A stretch of DNA of 64,000 bases, from assembly GCF_003606385.1 (NCBI RefSeq), contig NZ_CP032514.1:1364001-1428000 (forward strand). The letters run 5' to 3'. Origin of the DNA: Actinomyces lilanjuaniae (lineage in GTDB: Bacteria; Actinomycetota; Actinomycetes; Actinomycetales; Actinomycetaceae). The stretch's first letter is position 1, and every line of letters begins with the position of its first letter. The position numbers were made by a program, and so were the translations under genes. Under the pieces are notes generated by a model. The model was given only the letters and a program-made list of their open reading frames with translations, ran no database searches and was not told the origin of the DNA. Positions 8,122 to 16,695 of this stretch are shown piece after piece.

Positions 8122-9006
8122 GTGAGCAGTGCACCGCACGGGCCAGGGGCCCGACCACCACACTCCTCGGGCTCCCCGACAGTTGCTGACATCGTCGCCA
8201 TGGTGGACGAGCTGGCGCCCCGTGAGCTCGCTGCCCCGTGGGACTCCAACGGCCTTATCTGCGGCGACCCATCCTGGTCCGTCGGCCACGTCCTGCTGGC
8301 GGTGGACCCCGTGCAGGACGTTGTCGAAGACGCAGTGAGCCGGGGGGCGGACATGATTATCACCCACCACCCCCTCTACCTGCGTGGGACAGACTCCGTA
8401 CGTGCCGACGACGCCAAGGGTCATGTCGTCCACACTCTCATCCGTCGTGGTATCGCCCTGCTCAACGCCCACACCTGCCTGGACGCCGCGCACGGGGGAG
8501 TGGCGGACGCCCTGGCTGATCAGGTAGGACTGCGCGACATGGTGCCGCTGGAGCCCAGCGCACAGGATCCGCAGGTGGGGATCGGGCGCGTCGGACAGTT
8601 GGAGAGGCCCGTGTCCCTGAGAGACCTGGCTGAGCGCGTCGCTGCAGTGCTGCCAGACTCGGCTCCGGGGCTGCTGGTCGGTGGGTGCCTGGAGGAGGAG
8701 GTCGAGACCGTGGCAGTCAGTGGTGGCTCAGGGGACTCACTCCTGGACGCGGCTCGTCGCGCTGGTGCTGACGTCTTTGTCACTGCTGACCTGCGCCACC
8801 ATCCCGCCTCGGAGCACCTGGAGGCGGGACGCCCTTACCTCCTGTGCGGGACCCACTGGGCCACTGAGTGGGTGGGACTGCCTCCACTGGCCCGCGGCCT
8901 CGCGCAGAGGGCTGCGGCACGGGGATGGCGGCTTGAGACAGAGGTGTCGGCTGTCGTCACAGATCCATGGGCACTGCGTGTTCCAACTGGGTGCTGGCGC
9001 CCATGA
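8122..9006 (+). CDS. NIF3-like dinuclear metal centre protein
   Basis: A 294-residue member of the NIF3/YbgI family (DUF34), hexameric proteins with a two-metal site; some act in GTP cyclohydrolase I-like chemistry, but the role here is unknown. Family features in order: PWDSNGLICGDP near the N-terminus, the metal ligands in MIITHHPLYLRG, LLNAHTCLDAAHGGV, GADVFVTADLRHHP, and the C-terminal GTHWATEWVGLP. GTG at 8122 starts it. The next gene begins 57 bases downstream on the same strand, and the pairing of a NIF3 gene with a coiled-coil zinc-ribbon gene is common in actinobacteria, suggesting one transcript. Confidence 0.92.
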   Translation: MSSAPHGPGARPPHSSGSPTVADIVAMVDELAPRELAAPWDSNGLICGDPSWSVGHVLLAVDPVQDVVEDAVSRGADMIITHHPLYLRGTDSVRADDAKGHVVHTLIRRGIALLNAHTCLDAAHGGVADALADQVGLRDMVPLEPSAQDPQVGIGRVGQLERPVSLRDLAERVAAVLPDSAPGLLVGGCLEEEVETVAVSGGSGDSLLDAARRAGADVFVTADLRHHPASEHLEAGRPYLLCGTHWATEWVGLPPLARGLAQRAAARGWRLETEVSAVVTDPWALRVPTGCWRP

Positions 9007-9062
9007 GGCCGTGAGACAATACCGAGGCACCTGCCGCCGACCCTGACGAAGGATACCCCGCC

Positions 9063-9797
9063 GTGAGGAGTGCACCCATCACCCAGCAGCGGATGCTGAT
9101 CGACCTGCAGTCTCTGGACTCCAGGCTCGCCCGGCTGCGTCACGAACGCTCCCGGCTGCCGGTTCTTCAACGTATCGAGGCCACTGTGGAGCGTCTGAAG
9201 ACGAACAGGCGCGAGGCCCTTCTGGCGCAAGCGGCGCTGGCGGAGGCCAGGCAGGAGGCCGAGCGCAGTGAGGAGGAGGTGGCCCAGGTGGTGCGGCGTG
9301 CGCAGGCCCTGCGGGAGCGTCTTCACTCCGGTGAGACCGGGGCGCGTGACCTCAGCGCCATCCAGCACGAGATTGACCACCTGGGACAGCGCCAGCAGGT
9401 GCTGGAGGACAGACAGGTCAGTACTCTGGAGGCGCTGGAGTCGGCCCAGGCGCAGGCGGACCGCCTGGCCCAGGAGGAGCAGGACATCCGGGCTGCGGGG
9501 CGCCAGCTGACCGCGGAGCGGGACGAGCGACTCGCGCAGCTGGACCAGGAGCGCGCTGCCGTGGAAGACCAGCGCAGTGACGTGGTGGGAGGTATTGACG
9601 CGGAGCTGCTGGCTGAGTACGAGGAGGTGCGGTCTCGTACAGGTGGCCTGGGTGCAGTAGCCCTTCGCGCGGGGCGCATCGAGGGTGGGTCGCTGGAGAT
9701 CAGCCCTCAAGAGTATGCACGCTTCGCCTCGGCCCCCGAGGACGCCGTCCTGCGCGCGGAGGAGAACGACGTCATCGTGGTGCGTATGGACATCTGA
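9063..9797 (+). CDS. CT398/CdsZ-like coiled-coil protein lacking its zinc ribbon cysteines
   Basis: A 244-residue protein, nearly all long alpha-helical coiled coil: heptad-rich Leu, Glu, Arg and Ala from about residue 8 to 170, with QQRMLIDLQSLDSRLARLRH at the start and ARDLSAIQHEIDHL in the middle. Relatives end in a C4 zinc ribbon, with CxxC after a GGR-type turn and a second CxxC before a VR-rich end. Here the corresponding tail reads IEGGSLEISPQEYARF and then VLRAEENDVIVVRM. All four Cys positions are gone, and the whole protein contains no Cys. GAAGGA precedes the GTG start. It follows the NIF3 gene as in relatives. The fold is probably kept; metal binding is not. Confidence 0.85.
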   Translation: MRSAPITQQRMLIDLQSLDSRLARLRHERSRLPVLQRIEATVERLKTNRREALLAQAALAEARQEAERSEEEVAQVVRRAQALRERLHSGETGARDLSAIQHEIDHLGQRQQVLEDRQVSTLEALESAQAQADRLAQEEQDIRAAGRQLTAERDERLAQLDQERAAVEDQRSDVVGGIDAELLAEYEEVRSRTGGLGAVALRAGRIEGGSLEISPQEYARFASAPEDAVLRAEENDVIVVRMDI

Positions 9798-9939
9798 GAT
9801 GCGCAGAGGCACACGGTGAGGTACTGATAGTGAGGAGCCGTGCTCCCTGTGGGTACCGGCTGGCCGTGGCACGCTATGTGCTGGCCACTCACCGTGGTTA
9901 GTCCTGATCAGTCGTGGATCAGTTGTGGTCAGCACTGTG

Positions 9940-10758
9940 TCAGTGCCGCGTGACGAGAGTCAGCGACTGTCGGCCCTGCCTGTCCGGCTCGCTCAGCTCC
10001 ACGTCGCGGACTACGTCCATGCTGGCAGCGGCCTCAGCGACCGCGCTGGTACTGCTCTGCGGGTTCAGGGCGCCTAAGGACAGAGCGCGCAGCAGCGTCC
10101 CCACAAGCTGCCCACGTGCTCGTTTGGCGCCGTGGGAGAACACCTGGCGGGCACCACCCGGTCCGGTCCGTACGACAGCCACCCGGACCAGGTGGCTGTG
10201 TGCCGAGGCCAGGAGGGACCTGGCAGGCTGCCAGACCGAGGCGTAGGCCGTGGAGCGGCAGTCCACGACGACCCTGCCAGCGGCAGTGGTCTCCAGGACA
10301 GGTTGTAGCCGCGGCCGCCAGTAGGCTGCCATTCGGCCCAGCCCGGGAAGCGCCGAGCCTATGGGGAGCCGGTGGTCAGGAATCCGGTCTGTGGGTCGCA
10401 GGATTCCCCACAGGCCGGAGATGATGATGAGGTGCCTGTCCATGACCGCGTGGGTACCCTCCTGGCTCCCGAGTCCCCGCAGGTCTGCGGCCTCGTAGAG
10501 GACTCCGGTGAACAGGTCGTAGGCCGGAGCGCAGGCGGCTGTCTCAAGACGCAAGTTCGTCTGTACCTCCCCGAGGGTTCGGGGCCCCAGGCCGAGGACG
10601 GCAGCAGCGTCCTTGCGGGCGCTGGCTCGCGCGAGCGTGTCCATGACCTGTACTCGGGAGCCAGTGAGTTCCTGCGCCTCCAGCAGAGTAGACAGCCTCA
10701 GGGCTGGTCCCTCTCGGGGCGCGGTCTTCCCTTCAGAGGGAGGAAGGAGGATGAGCAC
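9940..10758 (-). CDS. yaaA: peroxide stress protein YaaA family (UPF0246)
   Basis: A 272-residue cytoplasmic protein of the YaaA/DUF328 family. In E. coli the family member limits intracellular iron and oxidative damage during peroxide stress. The N-terminus has the diagnostic ILLPPSEGKT. Further family segments are AYDLFTGVLYEAADLRGL, LIIISGLWGILRPTDRIPDHRLP, VVDCRSTAYASVW and the C-terminal VFSHGAKRARGQLVGTLL. GTG at 10758 is used, so the protein starts VLILLPPSEG. It converges with the coiled-coil gene and is divergent from rnpB. Confidence 0.9.
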   Translation of the reverse strand: MLILLPPSEGKTAPREGPALRLSTLLEAQELTGSRVQVMDTLARASARKDAAAVLGLGPRTLGEVQTNLRLETAACAPAYDLFTGVLYEAADLRGLGSQEGTHAVMDRHLIIISGLWGILRPTDRIPDHRLPIGSALPGLGRMAAYWRPRLQPVLETTAAGRVVVDCRSTAYASVWQPARSLLASAHSHLVRVAVVRTGPGGARQVFSHGAKRARGQLVGTLLRALSLGALNPQSSTSAVAEAAASMDVVRDVELSEPDRQGRQSLTLVTRH

Positions 10759-10862
10759 GAGCGCATCCTAGGACACGGCAGCCTCAGGTAGCTGCAAGCA
10801 GCACCAGGCGCCAGGAGGGCTGCTAGAGGCCGGTAAGGTGGTCAGTACGGTATGCTGCTGCC

Positions 10863-11270
10863 TGCGGACAAGCTGGCCGGGCGGCCGCGGTATTGTCTGG
10901 TGGCCCAGGCTCCTGGAGCACCAGACAGGCTGAGGAACGTCCGGGCTCCACAGAGCAGGGCGGTGGCTAACGGCCACCCGGGGTGACCCGCGGGACAGTG
11001 CCACAGAAAGAAGACCGCCGTCCGTGTACCGGGCGGTAAGGGTGAAAGGGTGGGGTAAGAGCCCACCAGCGTGGCGGGTGACCGCTGCGGCTAGGTAAAC
11101 CCCGCCTGGAGCAAGACCGCACAGCTGACGTCTGAGGGCTGCTCGCCTGAGTCAGCGGGTAGGTCGCGTGAGGCCGTCGGCAACGGCGGTCCAAGATGAA
11201 TGGTCGCCGCCACCCAGTCCGGTAACGGTGGGTGGTAACAGAACCCGGCGTACAGGCCAGCTTGTCCGCG
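10863..11270 (+). ncRNA. rnpB: RNase P RNA (class A)
   Basis: The catalytic RNA of RNase P, which matures tRNA 5' ends. The ends pair to form P1: CGGACAAGCTGGCC at 10865-10878 is complementary to GGCCAGCTTGTCCG at 11255-11268. Conserved core pieces are present in order: GAGGAACGTCCGGGCTCCA near 10932, ACAGAAAGAAGACCGCC near 11001, GGTAAGGGTGAAAGGGTG near 11036, and the 3' core ending GAACCCGGCGTACAGGCC. The length of about 408 nt fits the actinobacterial type A RNA. Exact ends are uncertain by a few bases. Confidence 0.95.
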
Positions 11271-11321
11271 CCCCTGTCACAGTCACCTTTCTGCCCTTGA
11301 CACCTTTCTTCCCCTGACAGA

Positions 11322-11358
11322 CGCGGCACGCGGCCCCGGGAAGGGGCCGCGTGCCGCG
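11322..11358. terminator. strong hairpin between rnpB and the DUF4352-like gene
   Basis: A perfect 16-bp GC-rich stem (11322-11337 with 11343-11358) and a 5-base loop GGGAA. It lies between the 3' end of rnpB and the convergent DUF4352-like gene, so it can end transcripts from both sides. No T tract follows on either strand, as is common in high-GC actinobacteria. Confidence 0.75.
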
Positions 11359-11433
11359 GTCTGTGGGAGCCTGACGCACCTGCTGCTCAGCTTGGCTAGC
11401 CAGGTCCTGGCCAGGCCCGGGGCAGGTGCGGGC

Positions 11434-12597
11434 CTACTTGGCCTGCACGAACCACTCCTCTCTGTCACTGGAGTAGGTGTCAAAGGCGGAGATGACGAAG
11501 TTGCCCGAGTTCACCGAGTCCTCGCTGATCAGGAAGGCGTAGTAGCCGGTTGCCGACCCGCCGTTGCGAGGCATGGACTGGGAGTAGAAGGACTTGTCGT
11601 CAATGAATATCTCGGGCTCTGAGGTGTTCCCACCGTCCTCGTAGGTGATGTCCAGGTCGTACTTGTCGAACTGGCCCTCACCTTCGTAGCTCACGGTGAT
11701 CGGGACGGTGATGTAGACCTGACCCTCGGGCGGCTCCTCGTAGATGTACTCGTTGTCTGCCTTCAGCGTGTCATTAGCGTCCCACGTGACCGCGTCGAAG
11801 TGGACGGTGATCTGGATGCCCTTGTCCTTGTCCTCCTCGCGCGTGGAGGGCAGGACCACGTCCTGCTGGGTGGGGTCGATAGCGGTGTCTGCCGAGGTTC
11901 CCTCCCCGCCTGACCCGCCACCCGAGTTGTTGTCACTACTGTCAGCGTCGTCGTCACTGCTGCTGCCGGTGTCGCTGGAGCTCTGTGTGGTGGCGCCGCC
12001 AGCCTGGTTACTGCTGCTCCGGTTGACCAGCAGGAGGGTCACAACCAGGGCCACGACCAGGACGGCAGCGATAATGGTCCAGAACCACCACTGCCGGGTG
12101 ACAGGTTTTGAGGCGGGGGCTGGGCTCAGTCCGCCTGCGACGTCGACCGGCTGCCAGCCTCCGGTCTGCCCCTGTGGCCCGCCGGGAGGAACTCCTGGGG
12201 CCTGGTTGTGGAAGGGTGTCGGTGCCTGGGAGTAGTCCGCGCCGGGGTCGTAGCCAGCCGGAGCGGAGGAGGGCGCGTAGTCTCCTGAAGGCGCAGAGGC
12301 GGACGAGCCTGTGGGGTCAGCCACGTGAGCTGGCATTGAGGCGGTCTCGGCCGACGCGGCAGCAGGCCCGGTGGGGGCGCTCGAGGCACTGCCCGTCGGC
12401 GCCCAGGCCGGGTCGGTTCCCGGGACGGCGGCTGAACCGGCGTCGGAGAGACCAGTGGTGGGCGCTGAGTCGTCAACCCAGAGCTGCCAGCCCTCTGGTG
12501 CCGGTCCCCAGGCAGGATCAGGCTGCCACCCTGGGGGCGGCTCGAAGCCTTCCGGCGGCCTTGGCCAGTTCGGCGGTGGGTTGAAACGCAGTGCCAT
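11434..12597 (-). CDS. membrane-anchored protein with proline-rich N-terminus and DUF4352-like ectodomain
   Basis: A 387-residue protein. Residues 1-45 carry Trp/Pro repeats (FNPPPNWPRPPEGFEPP, then GWQPDPAWGPAPEGWQLW) of the kind found in actinobacterial membrane proteins. A long Ala/Pro/Ser/Gly linker follows, then one transmembrane helix near residues 170-192 (WWFWTIIAAVLVVALVVTLL). A Ser/Asp/Gly-rich spacer leads to an outside domain with alternating beta pattern resembling DUF4352 (IQITVHFDAVTW, YITVPITVSYEGEGQFD, GYYAFLISED). Topology is N-in, C-out. GGAGGT precedes the ATG. The function is unknown. The gene is monocistronic, with a 333-base gap behind its start. Confidence 0.75.
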   Translation of the reverse strand: MALRFNPPPNWPRPPEGFEPPPGWQPDPAWGPAPEGWQLWVDDSAPTTGLSDAGSAAVPGTDPAWAPTGSASSAPTGPAAASAETASMPAHVADPTGSSASAPSGDYAPSSAPAGYDPGADYSQAPTPFHNQAPGVPPGGPQGQTGGWQPVDVAGGLSPAPASKPVTRQWWFWTIIAAVLVVALVVTLLLVNRSSSNQAGGATTQSSSDTGSSSDDDADSSDNNSGGGSGGEGTSADTAIDPTQQDVVLPSTREEDKDKGIQITVHFDAVTWDANDTLKADNEYIYEEPPEGQVYITVPITVSYEGEGQFDKYDLDITYEDGGNTSEPEIFIDDKSFYSQSMPRNGGSATGYYAFLISEDSVNSGNFVISAFDTYSSDREEWFVQAK

Positions 12598-12930
12598 GTG
12601 AACCTCCGGGAAAAGAAATGACGGGGTAGGGGCAGCGCGGGACGCCGCACAAGAGCCAATCTACACGTCAGTGGCTCATGTGCGAGGCGAGAATGCGCCC
12701 TGCAGCTGACGAGACCGATTCTGTGCATCCCATTCAGATGAGGATGCTAACGAAAAATACAGTCACGCCGTTTCTGGAGTAGGACCAGCGGCATATGTTA
12801 TGCAGCCGATCAGCCACACTCGTGGCGACGGGCGATAACGATACAGGACTGAGCCAGCCCAAGGCGGCTGCGGCAGGACGAACTGCCGCGCCACCAGTCA
12901 CAAGAGCGTCAGAGTGGGGTCAGACCGAGG
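12598..12930. other. intergenic region upstream of the DUF4352-like gene
   Basis: 333 bases between two minus-strand genes, with no supportable ORF. The GGAGGT ribosome site of the DUF4352-like gene lies at its left end, and the patch around 12720-12800 is richer in A and T than its surroundings, as a promoter region would be. I could not fix -35 and -10 hexamers with confidence, and see no terminator hairpin for ppgK. Confidence 0.4.
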
Positions 12931-13692
12931 CTAGACCGAGGACCGTGTCGATGCCGCCAGGGCGGCCGCGCCCACGATGCCGGCACGGTTGAGCAGGCTG
13001 GCCGGCACGATCGGCGTCGTGAGATCCAGGAGCGGAAGGAACTTCTCGTGCTTGCGAGACACTCCGCCGCCGACGACGAACACATCGGGGCTGAAGAGCA
13101 TCTCTAGGTGGGAGTAGTACCGCTGCAGGCGTCTGGCCCACTTCCTCCAGGACATGTCCTTTCTCTCTCTGACTGCGGAAGAGGCACGTTTCTCCGCGTC
13201 GTAGCCGTCGATCTCCAGGTGTCCCAGCTCCGTGCCGGGGACGAGCACGCCGTTCATGACCAGGGCAGAACCAATTCCGGTACCCAGGGTCGTGACGATG
13301 GCCAGGCCCTGCACCTCCCTGGCCGCTCCGTAAAGAGCCTCCGCGTAGCCGGCAGCGTCGGCGTCGTTGACGACTGTGGCCTGGCGGCCCAGGACCTGGG
13401 CCATCAGCGCCCTGGCGTCGGTCCCAGCCCAGGAGGGGTCGAGGTTGGCCATGAAGGCGACGACCCCGCGCTTGACCGGAGCCGGTACCGCGACCCCCAC
13501 GGGCACTTCTGCGGGTAGGTCAAAGCTGGTGACGAGGCGGGAGACCACGTCGGCCACCGCATCCGGGGTGGCAGGCTGGGGCGTGGCCACACGCAGACGC
13601 TCAGCGGTGAACTCACCGGTGCCCAGGTCCACGGGAGCGGCCTTGATACCGGATCCGCCGACATCGACGCCGATAGCGATATCTGTGCTCAT
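12931..13692 (-). CDS. ppgK: polyphosphate glucokinase
   Basis: A ROK-family kinase that phosphorylates glucose with polyphosphate (and often ATP), typical of actinobacteria. 253 residues from ATG 13692, where AAAGGACC lies upstream and the protein begins [19 protein letters not shown]. The ROK phosphate motif [10 protein letters not shown], the catalytic segment [23 protein letters not shown] and [11 protein letters not shown] are present. The region [20 protein letters not shown] is typical of PpgK rather than of other ROK sugar kinases. A longer ORF start further upstream lacks support. Its product, glucose 6-phosphate, links to the glycogen and trehalose genes at 50-57 kb. Confidence 0.92.
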   Translation of the reverse strand: MSTDIAIGVDVGGSGIKAAPVDLGTGEFTAERLRVATPQPATPDAVADVVSRLVTSFDLPAEVPVGVAVPAPVKRGVVAFMANLDPSWAGTDARALMAQVLGRQATVVNDADAAGYAEALYGAAREVQGLAIVTTLGTGIGSALVMNGVLVPGTELGHLEIDGYDAEKRASSAVRERKDMSWRKWARRLQRYYSHLEMLFSPDVFVVGGGVSRKHEKFLPLLDLTTPIVPASLLNRAGIVGAAALAASTRSSV

Positions 13693-13771
13693 ATCTGGAT
13701 AAGGTCCTTTCGATTCCGGTGTCCGCGCGGAACCCGGCACCTCGGCTGCCCGGCCTGGTGCCAGGCTGGCA

Positions 13772-14668
13772 TCAGGCCGGGAGGGTGAGAACCTCCGCGC
13801 CGGTGTCCGTGATCACTACGGTGTGCTCGAACTGGGCGGTGCGCGAGCGGTCGGCAGTGACCACCGTCCACCCATCCTCCCACTGTCTCCACTCGATGTC
13901 TCCCAGGGTGAGCATCGGCTCGACGGTGAAGACCATGCCGACCTCAATGACGTCGTCGTAGAGGGGAGCGGCGTCGTAGTGGGGGATGATGAGACCGGAG
14001 TGGAACGCCTCGCCCACGCCGTGTCCGGTGTAGTCGCGCACCACGCCGTAGTCGAAGCGGCGGGCGTAGGACTCGATGACCCTGCCGATGACATTGACCT
14101 CGCGCCCCGGGCGGGCGGCCTTGATCCCCCTGTCCATGGCGGCTCGCGTGCGCTCGATGAGCAGTGCGGACTCCTCGTCGACCTCGCCCACCGGGTAGGT
14201 GGCGTTGGTGTCCCCGTGGACCCCGTCGTAGTAGGCCGTGACGTCCAGGTTGATGATGTCGCCTTCGGACAGGACCGTGGAGTCGGGGATGCCGTGGCAG
14301 ATCACCTCGTTGACCGAGGTGCAGATGGACTTGGGGAAGCCCATGTAGCCCAGGCAGGAGGGGTAGGCGCCGTGGTCACAGAGGAACTCGTGGGCGATCC
14401 GGTCCAGCTCGTCGGTGGTGACGCCGGGGGCGATCGCGTCGGCGGCGGTAGCCAGTGCCTGGGCAGCAAGGCGGCCGGCAGCACGGATGCGCTCCACGGT
14501 CTCGGCGTCCTTGACCTCGGCGGCGGTCACCTGCTCGGGTCCGTCGTGGAACAGGTACTCGGGTCGCGGGATCGTGTCAGGGACGGGACGCTGCGGGCCG
14601 AGGGTCCCGGGCACGAGGGTGCCGCGTGGTGCCCGGTCAGCCAGGTGGGAGGTCGTAGGTGCCATCAT
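13772..14668 (-). CDS. map: methionine aminopeptidase, type I
   Basis: Removes the initiator Met from nascent proteins. 298 residues from the ATG ending at 14668. An N-terminal extension of about 45 residues before the catalytic domain is normal for the actinobacterial type 1c form, with [12 protein letters not shown] just before the core. The five metal ligands can be read in [20 protein letters not shown] (two Asp), [12 protein letters not shown] (His), VFTVEPML (Glu) and AQFEHTVVI (Glu). CHGIP near the substrate pocket is also present. The reading frame stays open far upstream, but that part is a shadow of other sequence. The gene is divergent from the histidine phosphatase. Confidence 0.95.
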   Translation of the reverse strand: MMAPTTSHLADRAPRGTLVPGTLGPQRPVPDTIPRPEYLFHDGPEQVTAAEVKDAETVERIRAAGRLAAQALATAADAIAPGVTTDELDRIAHEFLCDHGAYPSCLGYMGFPKSICTSVNEVICHGIPDSTVLSEGDIINLDVTAYYDGVHGDTNATYPVGEVDEESALLIERTRAAMDRGIKAARPGREVNVIGRVIESYARRFDYGVVRDYTGHGVGEAFHSGLIIPHYDAAPLYDDVIEVGMVFTVEPMLTLGDIEWRQWEDGWTVVTADRSRTAQFEHTVVITDTGAEVLTLPA

Positions 14669-14740
14669 GTGCCCAGCATAGGTATCAGGCCGGGATCCTG
14701 GACCCGTGCAGGCCCGACGACTTGGGCCTAGGATGCGCCG

Positions 14741-15478
14741 GTGGCGAAGATTCACCTGGTCCGTCATGGCCGTACCGTCCTCAACGAGCAGCGTCGTACT
14801 CAGGGCGCGTGCGACTCGCCCCTGACCAGGCAGGGGCGCGCAGGCGCCGTTATGTGCCGTGACTACCTGGCTGGGACATCGCTGACAGCGGCCTACACCA
14901 GCCCCCAGGGCAGGGCGATGGAGACCTCGGAGATTCTTCTGCAGGCCCACCCCGGGCTCGTCGCAACCCGGCTCAGCGGCCTGCGGGAGTACAACTACGG
15001 CCACTACGACGGGGGACCGGACGCCCAGATGCACGCCGCTCTCCCGGTAGACCGGCACCTGCCCGGTGTCCTGGCCGGAACCCACCCCGGGGCACCGGGC
15101 GGCATCCATGCCCGTGACTACCTTGCGGACATGGACGGCGCGCTGGCGCGCATCCTGTCCGACTTGCAGGCACAGGCGGCAGTGGCGGGGGCGGATCCGG
15201 AGGTCCTAGTGGTCTCCCACGGCATGACCATCACGATCCTGGCCCTGCGGTGGCTGGGGACCCAGGCGGTCCAGGCCCTCGTTGCCAGGCCCTTGGCCAA
15301 CTGCTCGGTGACCACGGTCAAAGTCGATCCTGGCGCTCCCGACGGTGCTCCTGAGCTGCTCGCCTGGGGGGAGGACCCCGGCCGCCAGGGTGTGACCTTC
15401 CAGGTAGGTGACATGAGCGAGTTCCTGGACGCCGTGGTTCCTGCTCCGCTGGACCTGTCCAGGCCGGAGGGGCTGTAG
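14741..15478 (+). CDS. histidine phosphatase (phosphoglycerate mutase-like) family protein
   Basis: A 245-residue enzyme of the histidine phosphatase superfamily. The catalytic RHG is in the N-terminal [16 protein letters not shown]; the second half carries [15 protein letters not shown] with a conserved Arg, the proton-donor region [11 protein letters not shown], and the second catalytic His in [13 protein letters not shown]. The substrate cannot be told from sequence. Translation starts at GTG 14741. It is divergent from map and convergent with panB. Confidence 0.88.
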   Translation: MAKIHLVRHGRTVLNEQRRTQGACDSPLTRQGRAGAVMCRDYLAGTSLTAAYTSPQGRAMETSEILLQAHPGLVATRLSGLREYNYGHYDGGPDAQMHAALPVDRHLPGVLAGTHPGAPGGIHARDYLADMDGALARILSDLQAQAAVAGADPEVLVVSHGMTITILALRWLGTQAVQALVARPLANCSVTTVKVDPGAPDGAPELLAWGEDPGRQGVTFQVGDMSEFLDAVVPAPLDLSRPEGL

Positions 15479-15594
15479 CCGCCGACTGCCGACAGGAGCG
15501 GCAGGTCCGTCGCGGCGCAGGGATGAGGCGCAGGGATGACGAGAAGCCAGAGCACCACCGAGGAGGGGGCGCAGGAAAGGCCGTAGGCACGCCG

Positions 15595-16428
15595 TCAGGC
15601 GTCGAAGGTATGCTCCGGCGCGGGGAACGAGATCTCGCGCACCGCCCTGCCGTAGTCCTGCGCAGCCTCCTTGAGTGCATCGCCGACGTGGCCGAACTGC
15701 CTGGCGAAGCGGGGGGACCACTCGCTCACGCCCGCCATGTCCGTCCACACCAGGACCTGGCCGTCTGTTCCGGGACCTGCGCCGATCCCGATGGTGGGAG
15801 CCGTGACACTGCGAGTCAGCCTGTCCGCCACCGGCGCGGGCACCATCTCCAGGACGAGTGCCACCGCGCCAGCCTCAGCCAGAGCCCGGGCATCGGCCAC
15901 TAGGCGGTCGGCTGCCTCCTGGCCGCGCCCCTGGACCCGGTAGCCGCCCAGGGCGTTGACCGACTGCGGTGTGAAGCCCAGGTGCCCCACCACCGGGATA
16001 CCCGCCTCGGTCAGTGCACGCACGGAGGACACCCGGGAGACGCCCCCCTCCAGCTTAACCGCCTGGGCACCCGCCTTCACCAGGCGCACGGCACTGGCCA
16101 GAGCCTGCTGGGGCCCGGCCTCGTAGGTGCCGAACGGCAGGTCGGCCACCACCAGGGCGCGTGAGGCCGCGCTGGCGACCGCGCGAGTCGCGACCACCAT
16201 CTCGTCCAGAGTCACCGGGATGGTGGAGTCGTACCCCAGGGCCACGTTACCCACGGAGTCCCCCACCAGGAGCACGTCGGTGCCGGCCGCGTCAAGGATC
16301 CTGGCGGTCACGGCGTCATAGGCGGTGAGCATGACAATCTTGTCGCCACGCTCCTTGGCCTGGGCCAGGTGGTGAACACGGACGCGGCCCCGGGCACCAC
16401 CCGGGCCGGAGGAGGCTGAAGACACCAT
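15595..16428 (-). CDS. panB: 3-methyl-2-oxobutanoate hydroxymethyltransferase
   Basis: First committed step of pantothenate synthesis: transfers a hydroxymethyl group from methylenetetrahydrofolate to 2-oxoisovalerate. The 277 residues match the usual length. Diagnostic parts are KIVMLTAYDAVTARILDAAG, LLVGDSVGNVALGYDST, VADLPFGTYE, the Mg and substrate segment AVKLEGG, GHLGFTPQSVNALGGYRVQG, LVLEMVPA and TIGIGAGPGTDGQVLVWTD. It starts at ATG 16428. No panC or panD is next to it. Confidence 0.95.
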   Translation of the reverse strand: MVSSASSGPGGARGRVRVHHLAQAKERGDKIVMLTAYDAVTARILDAAGTDVLLVGDSVGNVALGYDSTIPVTLDEMVVATRAVASAASRALVVADLPFGTYEAGPQQALASAVRLVKAGAQAVKLEGGVSRVSSVRALTEAGIPVVGHLGFTPQSVNALGGYRVQGRGQEAADRLVADARALAEAGAVALVLEMVPAPVADRLTRSVTAPTIGIGAGPGTDGQVLVWTDMAGVSEWSPRFARQFGHVGDALKEAAQDYGRAVREISFPAPEHTFDA

Positions 16429-16695
16429 GCGACAAGGTTATTACCTGTGGCCGCAGCCCGCGACGCCGTTCCCGGCCACGAGGTCGATCACGGGTGGTGC
16501 GACCTCGGTCACGCGGCAGTGCTGCCCGGTTCCTCCCGTGTCCGGCTGCCTCGCCTCACCGGTCGGCTGCCGGGAGACGACACGGTCCCGGCAGGGAGCG
16601 CAGCCAGGCGCAGGCGCCAGTGTCCCGGTACACCGCAGCACTGCTGCCGGCATCCGCTAACGTTGGCGGTACCAGGGCACGGCTGAGGAGGCACC

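Noticed and set aside
11434..12728. Long ORFs in other frames over the DUF4352-like gene and ribosomal-protein-like Arg-rich ORFs elsewhere
   Set aside because: They are Arg/Pro-rich shadows of real genes, typical of high-GC DNA, with no family match.
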